Below, piece after piece: positions 1-8,354 of a DNA stretch of 64,000 nucleotides. Source of the stretch: Terripilifer sp031921685 (GTDB taxonomy: Bacteria; Pseudomonadota; Alphaproteobacteria; Rhizobiales; Beijerinckiaceae). The stretch is from assembly GCF_031921685.1 (NCBI RefSeq), contig NZ_JAPDHU010000001.1, positions 1,674,001 through 1,738,000 of the forward strand. Reading direction: 5' to 3'. How positions within the stretch are numbered: position 1 is the stretch's first letter; every line of letters begins with the position of its first letter. The translations under genes and the position numbers were made by a program. Below the pieces are notes generated by a model. It ran no database searches. It worked only from the letters and a program-made list of their open reading frames with translations, and was not told where the DNA came from.

Positions 1-22
1 CGGGCAGCGCATTCTTTTCCAT
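1..22 (-). CDS. Start of an unidentified gene (partial)
   Basis: Only the first seven codons (MEKNALP) lie in the window. The ATG at 22 is preceded on the minus strand by GAGGATGACGTG, an acceptable Shine-Dalgarno at about 7 nt. An in-frame stop (TGA) lies a short way upstream with no other ATG between, so this is the likely start. Nothing can be said about function. The 182 bases between it and the next gene hold no other gene I can support. Confidence 0.35.
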
Positions 23-204
23 CACGTCATCCTCATATTCATCGGGATGATCGCGACGTTCAGCGCGCTTTCAAGCGCGGACGAAAGAGCTGGACCATCC
101 GCCTCGATGCTTAAAATTCAGGCGCGGAAGATCAATTGATGTTTCCCGAACAGAACTTGAGTTTCGCTCAAGTGGGTGGCGGCTGGGCCGGCGGAAAACA
201 GAAT

Positions 205-1170
205 TTATAAGACGTCGCCCCAGTCGAGCCGTCGCGCCACCTTGAAGGCGTCGCCGTCGCGGCGGGTCAGCAATTGATCGCGCAGGCTGCCGTCTGATAC
301 GCAGAGTTTCAGGCGCACGCGGCCGCTCGCCGTCTGCGGCGGGGCCAGCACGCGTGCCGCCGCGGCTTCGCGCGCGGGATGGCGTGAGGCGGCGATGAAG
401 ATGAACTTCTCGTCTTCCCACGGCACGTCGCCGCTCTTGGCCAGCCGGTGCAGGCGCGAGCGCGCGACGCGGCGCGCGAAATGGCACCAGTCGGGCGCAA
501 TGAGCGGGCAGGGCTCTTGATGCGGGCAGGGCGCGATGAGATGGGCGCCTCGCGCGAGCAGTTGGGTGCGGGCGGCGAGAATGCGCTGCCAGCCGGCCGG
601 TGTGCCGGGCTCGATGATAACAAGCATATCGCCAGTGAGCGCCCACAGGCGATCGACCAACGGTTCGATCTCAGCCGGCGGCAGTTCGTCGAGCACATAA
701 GCCAGCGTCACGAGATCGGCGGCGGCGAGGTCCGGCCAGCGGCCGGTGACATCGGCGGAGAGATAAGTGCTCGCCACCGGTGCGGCGTGACGGGCGAGAT
801 CGGTACCGATCGCGTGGATCGCCGGGCTTGCTTCCAGCAAAGTGGCTTGCGCAAGATGCGGCCAGCAATCCCGCGTCGCCCACAAGGCCGTGCCGGGGCC
901 AGCGCCGACGTCGATCAGCGAGCGTGGCGCAAAATCGCCGCGCGCCTCTTCCACCGCCGTGAAACTGGCGCGCACCGCCGCATAGGTCGCCGGCAGGCGC
1001 GTCGCCAGATAGGCTTTTGCCGCCAGATCGTCGGCGAGATGCAGCCGGCCGTCGCGGGTCTCGGCACGATAGCGCCGCGACAAGGTCTCCGCCGCCTGTT
1101 TCAGCGTGGCAAGCGGCACGCCCTCGAGCAGGGTATCGACCGCCTGGCGCAGCGCGGCGGGCAGTTCCAT
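205..1170 (-). CDS. Rsm22-family small-subunit rRNA methyltransferase
   Basis: The 321-residue protein matches the Rsm22 family, SAM-dependent methyltransferases linked to the small ribosomal subunit. A class I SAM-binding motif (LIDVGAGPGTALW) lies at residues 85-97 and an acidic strand-2 region (LLEAS) follows. Three cysteines at 215, 221 and 229 (CPH, CPL, DWCHF) form the cluster typical of this family and probably bind metal or Fe-S. The ATG at 1170 has AAGGA about 9 nt upstream. It lies 28 nt downstream of the TPR gene on the same strand, so read-through is possible. Family assignment is firm; the exact rRNA target is not known from sequence. Confidence 0.8.
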   Translation of the reverse strand: MELPAALRQAVDTLLEGVPLATLKQAAETLSRRYRAETRDGRLHLADDLAAKAYLATRLPATYAAVRASFTAVEEARGDFAPRSLIDVGAGPGTALWATRDCWPHLAQATLLEASPAIHAIGTDLARHAAPVASTYLSADVTGRWPDLAAADLVTLAYVLDELPPAEIEPLVDRLWALTGDMLVIIEPGTPAGWQRILAARTQLLARGAHLIAPCPHQEPCPLIAPDWCHFARRVARSRLHRLAKSGDVPWEDEKFIFIAASRHPAREAAAARVLAPPQTASGRVRLKLCVSDGSLRDQLLTRRDGDAFKVARRLDWGDVL

Positions 1171-1198
1171 GTCGTTTCAGTCCTTGTCGCCCGTTCGA

Positions 1199-2935
1199 TC
1201 AGCGTCCGGCCTGCGCCTTGCGCTTCACCGCATCGGCGCGGTTCTCGATGGCGCGCAGATAATCCGGGTTCAGCTTGATCGCCCGATCATAGTTTTCGAT
1301 GGCGCGGTCATAGTCGCCTTTGCGGAAATAAGCGAGGCCACGGTTGTTATAGGCCAGCGCGTAATTCGGATTGATGCGGATCGCCTGATCGTAATCCATA
1401 ATGGCGCGATCCTGATCGCCCTTACGGCTGTAGATGAGGCCGCGATTGTTATAGGCGATGACGTAGTCGGGCTTGTGATTGATGGCCTGATCGTAGTCCT
1501 GCAAGGCCTGATCGCTCTGGCTCTGATTGTTGTAGGCGATGCCGCGATTGTAGAAGGCCTTGGTGAGATCATCCTGCGGCGGTCGAACGGCGCTTATGAC
1601 GCCGCTGCAGCCTTGAATCGTCTGTTCGTCGCTCGAAGCATTGCTGTTGCACAAGGCTCTGAGCTGGCCGTAATTCTGCGGAATATCGCCGACGGCGGCG
1701 GCTTCGCGCAGCTTCACGGTTTCAGCGCGATTATCCGTGGCTTTCTGATATTCGGGCTGAATGCGCAGGGCCTGTTCGAAATCCTCCAAGGCGCGATTGA
1801 AATCGCTCTTGTTCTGATAGCTGATGCCGCGATTGTTGAAAGCCAGCGCATAGTCGGGCTTCAACCGGATCGCTTCGCTATAGTCGCCGACGGCCCGGTC
1901 ATAGTCCGCCTTGCGATTATAGGCATAACCGCGATTGTTGTAGGTGATCGCCATGTCGCCGGCGGAGACATTCGCGGCGGCGGCGATCACGCCATTGCAG
2001 CCTTCGATGGTCTGATCGTCGGTCGAGGCGTCGCTGTTGCACATCGCCTTGAGCTGCCCGAAATTCGCCGGAAGACCGCCGCTCGCCTGTTCTGCGCGCA
2101 CCTTGATGGCGCGGGCGCGGTTGTCGATGGCCTTCTGATAATTCGGCCGGAATTTGATCGCCTGATCGAAATCCTCGATGGCGCGGGCATAATCGCCCTT
2201 GTTCTGATAGGAGAGGCCGCGATTGTTGAAGGCCAGCGCATAGTCGGGCCGCAGCCGGATCGCCTCGCTGTAATCGCGGATCGCCTGATCGTACAGGCTC
2301 TTGTTGTTATAGGCGTAGCCACGATTGTTATAGGCCGGCACTAGGTCGTCCTGTGGCGTCTTGCCGGGGACGATCATGCCGTTACAGCCGGCGATGGTTT
2401 GATCGTCATTGGAGGCGTTGCTGTTGCACATCGCCCGTAGCTCGCCGTAATTGCCGGGCAGGTCGCCCTTCGCCTGCGCGTCGCGGATGACCAGCGCGCT
2501 CGCTCGATTGTCGAGCGCCTTCTTATAATTCGGCTGAATCTTCAGAGCCTGATCGTAGTCCTGGACGGCGCGCACATAGTCGCCCTTGTTCTGATAGGCG
2601 AAGCCGCGATTGTTGAAGGCCAGCGCATATTTCGGATCGATGCGGATGGCTTCGCTATAGTCCTGGATGGCGCGATCATATTGCGCCCTATTGTCATAGG
2701 CATAACCACGATTGTTATAGGCGGTCGCCAGATCGCGGCGTCCGGGCTTGCTGGCGATCACGCCGTTGCAGCCGAAGATGGTTTGATCGTCGGTCGAATC
2801 GTCGCTGTTGCATAGCTTCTTGAGATCTTCATAAGACTGAGTTTGCGCAGAAGCGGAGACCGCGCCGAAGAGGGGCAGGGCCAGCACGGCGGCCGTCGAG
2901 AGCAATCCGAGGGCACGCGCCTTCGTCCGTGTCAT
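1199..2935 (-). CDS. Secreted TPR protein made of four tandem Cys-TPR modules
   Basis: The 578-residue protein starts with a signal peptide (residues 1-31, cut near ASAQ) and is otherwise a fourfold repeat. Each module of about 135 residues opens with a motif of the form CNS-x-x-S-x-D-x-Q-T-I-x-G-C (first copy C42 to C56) and continues with three TPR units of the AYNNRG / Y-x-A-I-x-D-Y type. The last module carries extra TPRs. The paired cysteines could form a disulfide in the periplasm. The ATG at 2935 has GGAGA 7 nt upstream. The role is unknown; TPRs suggest a protein-binding scaffold in the envelope. Confidence 0.75.
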   Translation of the reverse strand: MTRTKARALGLLSTAAVLALPLFGAVSASAQTQSYEDLKKLCNSDDSTDDQTIFGCNGVIASKPGRRDLATAYNNRGYAYDNRAQYDRAIQDYSEAIRIDPKYALAFNNRGFAYQNKGDYVRAVQDYDQALKIQPNYKKALDNRASALVIRDAQAKGDLPGNYGELRAMCNSNASNDDQTIAGCNGMIVPGKTPQDDLVPAYNNRGYAYNNKSLYDQAIRDYSEAIRLRPDYALAFNNRGLSYQNKGDYARAIEDFDQAIKFRPNYQKAIDNRARAIKVRAEQASGGLPANFGQLKAMCNSDASTDDQTIEGCNGVIAAAANVSAGDMAITYNNRGYAYNRKADYDRAVGDYSEAIRLKPDYALAFNNRGISYQNKSDFNRALEDFEQALRIQPEYQKATDNRAETVKLREAAAVGDIPQNYGQLRALCNSNASSDEQTIQGCSGVISAVRPPQDDLTKAFYNRGIAYNNQSQSDQALQDYDQAINHKPDYVIAYNNRGLIYSRKGDQDRAIMDYDQAIRINPNYALAYNNRGLAYFRKGDYDRAIENYDRAIKLNPDYLRAIENRADAVKRKAQAGR

Positions 2936-2944
2936 TGTCTGTCT

Positions 2945-2984
2945 CCAAAATCATTTTGGTTCTACGAAACTTTGGGATTCGTAG
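2945..2984 (-). promoter_or_regulatory. Two inverted repeats in the leader of the TPR gene
   Basis: Positions 2945-2959 form a perfect inverted repeat (CCAAAA, 3-nt loop, TTTTGG) whose 3' arm on the transcript shares its GG with the Shine-Dalgarno site of the TPR gene. A second repeat (CTACGAA at 2962-2968, TTCGTAG at 2978-2984) lies directly upstream. They could be an operator or a hairpin that masks the ribosome binding site; sequence alone does not decide. Confidence 0.4.
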
Positions 2985-3026
2985 CTGAAATTTGGATGAC
3001 AGGCCATATTCGCGATGTGCGTTATG

Positions 3027-3055
3027 AAACAGACGCCGATCATAAGCGTCTGTTT
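3027..3055 (-). terminator. Possible terminator of the 2-aminobenzoate operon
   Basis: A perfect 10-bp inverted repeat (AAACAGACGC at 3027-3036, GCGTCTGTTT at 3046-3055) with a 9-nt loop lies about 70 bp downstream of the CoA ligase stop. The U-run after it is short, so it may be a weak terminator or a 3' stabilising hairpin; it could also be an operator for the TPR gene. Confidence 0.4.
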
Positions 3056-3123
3056 TGAATTTGTTAGATTTCCGGCGAAAGGCTTATCGGCATTGAGCGA
3101 ATCCGATGGGTCGCAGGCCGAGG

Positions 3124-4743
3124 TTACGCGCCCTCGCGCAACCGGAAACGCTGGATCTTGCCGGTCTGCGTCTTCGGCAGAGCGTCGAGAAACCTGACCG
3201 CGCGCGGATATTTATAGGGCGCGATCACCGCCTTGACGTGATCCTGCAGTTTCTTGATTTCCAAGGCATCCGGCGTCACGCCCTCGCATAGGACGACATA
3301 GGCGGCGACGATCTGGCCACGCTCGGGATCGGGGGCGGAGACGACGGCGCATTCCTTGACGTCCTCATGCGACAGAAGTGCTGCTTCCACTTCCGGACCG
3401 GCGATATTGTAGCCGGCGGAGACGATCATGTCGTCGGAGCGGGCGGCGAAGTGGAAGCGGCCGTCCTCGTCCTGCACGAAGGTGTCGCCGGTGAGGTTCC
3501 AGCCGTCGCGCACATAGGCCTTCTGGCGGTCGTCGGCGAGATAGCGGCAGCCCGTCGGTCCACGCACGGCGAGGCGGCCGGGCGTGCCGCGCGGCACTTC
3601 CTTCATGTCATCGTCGACCACCATGGCCTGATAGCCGCTGACAGGGCGACCGGTGGAACCGGGCGCCATGTCGTCGAAGCGATTGGTGATGAAGATATGC
3701 AGCATTTCGGTGGAGCCGATGCCGTCGAGCATCGGCTTGCCGGTTTTCTTCACCCAATCCTCGAAGACCGGGGCGGGCAGGGTTTCGCCGGCCGAGACGG
3801 CGACGCGCAGCGACGACAGGTCGGCGCCTTTTTCCATGGCGGCCAGCATGGCGCGATAGGCCGTCGGCGCGGTGAAGCTGACCGTCGCCTTATAGTTTTC
3901 GATGATTTCGATCATGTTGGGCGGCGAAGCGTTTTCCAACAGGGTCGCGGCGGCGCCGAAGCGCAGCGGGAAGATGGCGAGGCCGCCGAGACCGAAGGTG
4001 AAGGCGAGGGGTGGCGAGCCGACGAACACGTCGCTCGACTGTACGTTCAGCACTTCGCGCGCATAGCCATCGGCGATGATCAGGAGATCGCGATGGAAAT
4101 GCATCGTCGCCTTGGGCTTGCCTGTCGTGCCCGAGGTGAAGCCGAGCAGCGCGACATCGTCGCGACCGGTCTTCACCGCATCGAATTTCACCGGCTTGTC
4201 GAGGGCGATGCGGTCGAGTTCGGCATCGTGATTGGCGGTGCCGTCGAAGCCCACCACCTGTTTAAGATATTGGCTTTCCTTGGCGCAGGCGACCAGTTCG
4301 TCCTTGATGCGCGTGTCGCACAGAGCGAGTGTGATTTCCGCCTTGTCGATGATCTGCGCCAGTTCGCCCGACCGCAGCATCGGCATGGTGTTGACGACGA
4401 CGGCGCCGGCCTTGGTGGCGGCGAGCCAGCAGGCGACCATGGCCGGATTGTTGGCGGAGCGGATCAGCACACGATTGCCCGGCTTCACGCCATAGACCTC
4501 GACCAGCGCATGGGCGAGGCGGTTGGTCCAGTCGGACAGTTCCTTATACGTGCGGCGCCGACCGTTGCCGATCAGCGCCGTATTGTCGCCGAAGCCGCGT
4601 TCGACCATGCGGTCGGTGAGTTCGACGCCGACATTGAGATAGTCGGGATAGTTGAAGCCGCCCATGAGGAGCTGCGGCCACTGATCGGGCGGCGGAAGAT
4701 TGTCGCGGGAGAAGGTATCGATATGCGCGGTGGGGCCAAGCAT
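3124..4743 (-). CDS. abmG: 2-aminobenzoate-CoA ligase (benzoate-CoA ligase family)
   Basis: The 539-residue protein is an AMP-forming acyl-CoA synthetase of the benzoate/2-aminobenzoate-CoA ligase group, which activates the aromatic acid with ATP and CoA in the cytoplasm. The P-loop signature GFTSGTTGKPKATMHFHRD lies near residues 175-195 and the C-terminal catalytic lysine is K529 in KTQTGKIQR. It is the last gene of a seven-gene operon; its ATG overlaps the upstream acyl-CoA dehydrogenase stop by one base (TAATG). Substrate is inferred from the fused monooxygenase/reductase in the same operon. Benzoate or another substituted benzoate remains possible. Confidence 0.8.
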   Translation of the reverse strand: MLGPTAHIDTFSRDNLPPPDQWPQLLMGGFNYPDYLNVGVELTDRMVERGFGDNTALIGNGRRRTYKELSDWTNRLAHALVEVYGVKPGNRVLIRSANNPAMVACWLAATKAGAVVVNTMPMLRSGELAQIIDKAEITLALCDTRIKDELVACAKESQYLKQVVGFDGTANHDAELDRIALDKPVKFDAVKTGRDDVALLGFTSGTTGKPKATMHFHRDLLIIADGYAREVLNVQSSDVFVGSPPLAFTFGLGGLAIFPLRFGAAATLLENASPPNMIEIIENYKATVSFTAPTAYRAMLAAMEKGADLSSLRVAVSAGETLPAPVFEDWVKKTGKPMLDGIGSTEMLHIFITNRFDDMAPGSTGRPVSGYQAMVVDDDMKEVPRGTPGRLAVRGPTGCRYLADDRQKAYVRDGWNLTGDTFVQDEDGRFHFAARSDDMIVSAGYNIAGPEVEAALLSHEDVKECAVVSAPDPERGQIVAAYVVLCEGVTPDALEIKKLQDHVKAVIAPYKYPRAVRFLDALPKTQTGKIQRFRLREGA

Positions 4744-5897
4744 TATGTGCCTCCCATGATCTGACGGGCGATGACGACTTTCTGCACGTCCGACGCACCT
4801 TCATAGATGCGCAGCGCACGGATCTCTCGATAAAGGCTTTCGACGATATGGCCGTGGCGGACGCCGTCGCCGCCATGCAATTGCACCGCCTTGTCGATGA
4901 CGCTTTGGGCGCGATCGGTGGCATAGAGCTTCGCCATCGCCGCCTCGCGGGTGACGCGCGGCGCGCCGCTGTCCTTGGTCCAGGCAGCGCGATAGATCAG
5001 CAGGGCCGAAGCATCGACATCGAGCGCCATGTCGGCGAGATGGCCTTGCACCATTTGCAGATCGAACAGTGGCGCGCCGAACAATTCGCGCTTCGTCGCG
5101 CGCGTCAGGCTTTCGTCGAGCGCGCGGCGGGCAAAGCCGAGCGCGGCGGCACCGACCGTCGAGCGGAAGACGTCGAGCACGGACATGGCGATCTTGAAGC
5201 CATCGCCGGGCTTGCCGATCAGAGCGGACGCCGGCAGGCGGCAGTCCTTGAAGGCGAGGCGGGCCAGCGGATGCGGCGCGATCACCTCGATGCGTTCGGC
5301 GATGCTGAGCCCTTTGGTGTCGGCCGGCACGAGAAAGGCCGAGAGGCCGCGTGCCCCCGGCGCTTCGCCGGTGCGGGCGAAGGTGATGTAGAAATCGGCG
5401 ATGCCGCCGTTGGAAATCCAGGTCTTCTCGCCGTCGAGCACATAATGATCGCCGTCGCGCCGCGCCGTCATGTCCATATTGGCGACATCGGAGCCAGAGC
5501 GCGGTTCCGACAAAGCGAAGGCGGCCAGCGCTTGGCCGGCGCGGGTCTTGTTGAGCCATTGGCGTTGTTCGGTCGTGCCGTAGAGGCTCAGGGCGCCGGT
5601 GCCCAGCCCCTGCATGGCGAAGGCGAAATCGGCGAGGCCATCGTGGCGGGCCAGAGTCTCGCGGGTCAGGCAGAGGGTGCGCACGTCGAGCGGCTTGGGA
5701 TCGGCCGGATCGATGGCGGTCGGAAGCAGCCAGCCGTCGCGGCCGAGCATGGCGACGAGTTCGCGGCAGGCGGCATCGACATCGCCGTGATCGAGGGGCA
5801 GATGCTTGGCACACCAGGCGTCGAGCTTGTCGGCGTGATCGCGATGGCGATCCTCGAAGAAGGGCCAGTTGAGAAAGGAACGATCCGACATGATCAA
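4743..5897 (-). CDS. Acyl-CoA dehydrogenase
   Basis: The 384-residue FAD flavoprotein of the acyl-CoA dehydrogenase family has the usual signatures: ALSEPRSGSDVANM (flavin and substrate contact), WISNGG, and the catalytic base E366 in YEGASDVQK. It would introduce or use an alpha,beta double bond in the CoA-thioester intermediates made after ring reduction by the fused monooxygenase/reductase. It overlaps the enoyl-CoA hydratase gene upstream by 4 nt (ATGA) and the ligase downstream by 1 nt, so translation is coupled. The precise substrate is inferred from the operon only. Confidence 0.85.
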   Translation of the reverse strand: MIMSDRSFLNWPFFEDRHRDHADKLDAWCAKHLPLDHGDVDAACRELVAMLGRDGWLLPTAIDPADPKPLDVRTLCLTRETLARHDGLADFAFAMQGLGTGALSLYGTTEQRQWLNKTRAGQALAAFALSEPRSGSDVANMDMTARRDGDHYVLDGEKTWISNGGIADFYITFARTGEAPGARGLSAFLVPADTKGLSIAERIEVIAPHPLARLAFKDCRLPASALIGKPGDGFKIAMSVLDVFRSTVGAAALGFARRALDESLTRATKRELFGAPLFDLQMVQGHLADMALDVDASALLIYRAAWTKDSGAPRVTREAAMAKLYATDRAQSVIDKAVQLHGGDGVRHGHIVESLYREIRALRIYEGASDVQKVVIARQIMGGT

Positions 5898-6706
5898 TTT
5901 CCTTCAAAGACGGGTTTGCGCTTGGCGACGAAAGCTTCATAGGCGCGGTTGAAATCTTCGGTCTGCATGCAGATCGCTTGCGCCTGCGCTTCCGATTCGA
6001 TGGCTTGGTCGAGGCTCATCGACCATTCCTGGTTCAACTGCGTCTTGGTGATACCGTTGGCGAAGGTCGGGCCGGAGATGATGCGTTTGGCGAGGTCGAT
6101 CGCTTCCGCGTCCAATTGTTCAGGCGCGACGAGCCGGTTGAAGAAACCCCAGCGCTCGCCCTCGTCGGCGCTCATGGTGCGGCCGGTGTAGAGCAGTTCG
6201 GCGGCGCGGCCCTGGCCGATGATGCGCGGCAGGATGGCACAGGCGCCCATGTCGCAGCCGGCGAGGCCGACGCGCGTAAACAGGAAAGCGGTCTTGGCCT
6301 GCGGCGTGCCGAGCCTGATGTCGGAAGCCATGGCGACGATGGCGCCGGCACCGACCGCCACGCCGTCGACGGCCGCAACGATCGGCTTGCCGCAATGGAT
6401 CATCGCCTTGACGAGATCGCCGGTCATGCGCGTGAAGGTGAGCAGGCCCTTCATGTCCATTTTGATCAGCGGGCCGATGATGTCATGCACGTCGCCGCCG
6501 GAGCAGAAATTGCCGCCGTTGGAGAGAAACACCACAGCGTCGATGTCATCGGCATAGACGAGATCGCGGAACGTATCGCGCAGCTCCGCATAGGATTCGA
6601 AGGTCAGCGGATTCTTGCGCTCGGGCCGCAACAGTTTCACCCGGGCGATGCGGTCGGCCACTTCCCAGAAGAAATGTTGCGGCTTCAATGCGGCCATGGA
6701 TGTCAT
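5894..6706 (-). CDS. Enoyl-CoA hydratase/isomerase family protein
   Basis: The 270-residue crotonase-fold protein has the first oxyanion-hole segment (NGGNFCSGGDVHDI) and the second around DGVAVGAGAIVAMASDIRLG. In the region where crotonases carry the second catalytic Glu it reads VGLAGCDMG, as in related aromatic-CoA operon members, so its chemistry may differ from plain hydration. I take the ATG at 6706, which gives a 4-nt overlap with the MarR stop; a longer start at 6721 would overlap MarR by 19 nt. Its likely job is a beta-oxidation-like step on the reduced non-aromatic CoA intermediate. Confidence 0.8.
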   Translation of the reverse strand: MTSMAALKPQHFFWEVADRIARVKLLRPERKNPLTFESYAELRDTFRDLVYADDIDAVVFLSNGGNFCSGGDVHDIIGPLIKMDMKGLLTFTRMTGDLVKAMIHCGKPIVAAVDGVAVGAGAIVAMASDIRLGTPQAKTAFLFTRVGLAGCDMGACAILPRIIGQGRAAELLYTGRTMSADEGERWGFFNRLVAPEQLDAEAIDLAKRIISGPTFANGITKTQLNQEWSMSLDQAIESEAQAQAICMQTEDFNRAYEAFVAKRKPVFEGN

Positions 6707-7176
6707 GTCTCGGCTTCCCAATTGCTGCGGAATGATTGCAAGACGGAGGCCAGTTCACGCGCCTCGTCTTCGTCGATGTCGGCGAAACGGGCGTTGACCC
6801 AGCCTTCGTGAACGGCGGCCATTTTGGCAAAGAACGTGCGGCCGGTTTTGGTCAGGCTCACCACCGACGTGCGCCGGTCGCCTTCACGCAAGGCACGCAC
6901 GACAAAACCGTCGGCGACCAGGCGATCGATAATGCCGGTGACATTGCCATTGGAGACGAGCAGATAGCGCGACAGATCGCTCATCAGCATGCCGTCGGGC
7001 TCGCGATAGAGCGCGGCCATCACGTCGAAGCGCGGCAGCGTGGTGTCGAATTCGGTTTTCAGCTTGTCGCGCAGTTCCGCTTCGATCAGGCGCGACACGC
7101 GGAGAATGCGAACCCACAGGCGCAGCCGCTCCTTGCCTTGCTGCGGGGCCAGCGTGGCATGACGGGCTGCTACCAT
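6703..7176 (-). CDS. MarR-family transcriptional regulator of the operon
   Basis: The 157-residue protein has the MarR winged helix: recognition region LLVSNGNVTGIIDRLVADG and the wing EGDRRTSVVSLTKTG. It is encoded inside the operon, so it probably autoregulates it as a repressor released by an aryl-CoA ligand, as known for MarR proteins of other aryl-CoA pathways. The ATG at 7176 has GGAGG 6 nt upstream and overlaps the SDR stop by 7 nt; a longer reading from 7242 lacks support. Candidate binding sites are the twin boxes at the operon promoter (10728-10759). Confidence 0.85.
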   Translation of the reverse strand: MVAARHATLAPQQGKERLRLWVRILRVSRLIEAELRDKLKTEFDTTLPRFDVMAALYREPDGMLMSDLSRYLLVSNGNVTGIIDRLVADGFVVRALREGDRRTSVVSLTKTGRTFFAKMAAVHEGWVNARFADIDEDEARELASVLQSFRSNWEAET

Positions 7177-7928
7177 GTTTCGCCTCCGGAGATGGACAGG
7201 GTCTGGCCGGTGATCGATCGGGCGCCGTCGCCGATCAGCCACAGCACGGCGGAGGCGATTTCTTCTGGTTGTATAAAGCGGCCCTGCGGATTGACGGCGG
7301 CGAGCTCGGCGCGCGCTTCCTCGGCGCTGCGGCCGGTCTTGGCGGTGATGCGCTCGACCGAATCGGCCAAGAGTTCGGTTTCGGTGAAGCCGGGACAGAT
7401 GGCATTGACGGTGATGCCGCTCTTGGCGGTCTCGGTGGCCAGTGCGCGCATCAGGCCGACGACGCCATGTTTGGCGGCGACATAAGGCGCCACATAGGCA
7501 TAGCCCTTAAGGCCCGCCGTCGAGGCGATGAAGATGATACGGCCGCTCTTGCGCTTGTTCATGCCCGACAGCGCCGGCTTCACGGTGAGGAAAGCGCCAG
7601 TGAGATTGACGGCGAGGCTCGCCTGCCAATCGGCCAATGATGTGCGGGCAGCAGGTCCGCTCATCGCCATGCCGGCATTGGCGACAATGATATTGAAGGG
7701 CACGCCGTCGGCTTCCGCTTTGGCATGCACGGCCGCCATGGCCGCTTCATCGGTGACATCGGCCACGGCAATGTGGATGCGGGAATTGTCCTTCGCCACC
7801 GCTTCGAGCGGGCCAGCGCGACGGCCGGTGATGGTGACGTCGATGCCGGCTTGCGCCAGCGCCAAAGCCACCGCCTTGCCGACGCCGGTGCCGCCTCCCG
7901 TCACAAGAGCATGCCGTTTGCCGTTCAT
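7170..7928 (-). CDS. Short-chain dehydrogenase/reductase
   Basis: The protein of 252 residues is a classical SDR: NAD(P)-binding TGGGTGVGKAVA near the N-terminus, NAG in the core, the catalytic serine in FIASTAG and the YVAAK motif. It ends in TLSISGGETW, a common tail of 3-hydroxyacyl-CoA dehydrogenase-like SDRs. In this operon it most likely oxidises a hydroxyacyl-CoA made by the hydratase. The second of two adjacent ATGs (7928) has GGGAGG at better spacing than 7931; residues read further upstream are low-complexity and not credible. Confidence 0.85.
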   Translation of the reverse strand: MNGKRHALVTGGGTGVGKAVALALAQAGIDVTITGRRAGPLEAVAKDNSRIHIAVADVTDEAAMAAVHAKAEADGVPFNIIVANAGMAMSGPAARTSLADWQASLAVNLTGAFLTVKPALSGMNKRKSGRIIFIASTAGLKGYAYVAPYVAAKHGVVGLMRALATETAKSGITVNAICPGFTETELLADSVERITAKTGRSAEEARAELAAVNPQGRFIQPEEIASAVLWLIGDGARSITGQTLSISGGETW

Positions 7929-7950
7929 CATCCCTCCCTTGTGCTGTCGG

Positions 7951-8343
7951 TTATGGAACGACGGCGGTGGCCTGGATTTCGATCTTGGCGCGATCCTCGA
8001 TGAGGGCAACCACCTGCACGCCGGCCATGGCCGGATAATGCCGGCCGATCACCTCGCGATAGGCAGCGCCGATGCCTTTCAGATTGGCGAGATATTCGCG
8101 CTTGTCAGTGAAATACCAGGTCATCGAGACGATGTGCTCGGGCTTTGCATTGCCGGCAGCGAGCACGTCGACAATGTTCTGCAAGGTCTGGCGCACCTGG
8201 CCGACGAAGTCGTCGGTCTCGAATTCGCAATTGCCGTTCCAGCCGATCTGACCGCCGACATGAATGGTGCGGCCTTCGGCGAGAATGCCGTTGGCGTAAC
8301 CGATAGGCTTCTTCCAGCCGTCAGGTTGCAGGATCTGGTGCAT
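7951..8343 (-). CDS. RidA (YjgF/UK114) family protein lacking the catalytic Arg
   Basis: The 130-residue protein has the RidA fold pattern: GRTIHVGGQIGW, a central TLQNIVDVL helix and a C-terminal KIEIQATAV strand. True RidA enzymes hydrolyse reactive imines and have an arginine (R105 in E. coli, context VEVARLP). Here the aligned stretch is VQVVALI, so that Arg is replaced by Ala and canonical imine deaminase activity is doubtful. A RidA-like gene beside the 2-aminobenzoyl-CoA monooxygenase/reductase fits a pathway that releases ammonia from an enamine/imine. The ATG at 8343 follows GAGAGAACTC, 11 nt after the upstream stop. Confidence 0.85.
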   Translation of the reverse strand: MHQILQPDGWKKPIGYANGILAEGRTIHVGGQIGWNGNCEFETDDFVGQVRQTLQNIVDVLAAGNAKPEHIVSMTWYFTDKREYLANLKGIGAAYREVIGRHYPAMAGVQVVALIEDRAKIEIQATAVVP

Positions 8344-8354
8344 GAGTTCTCTCG

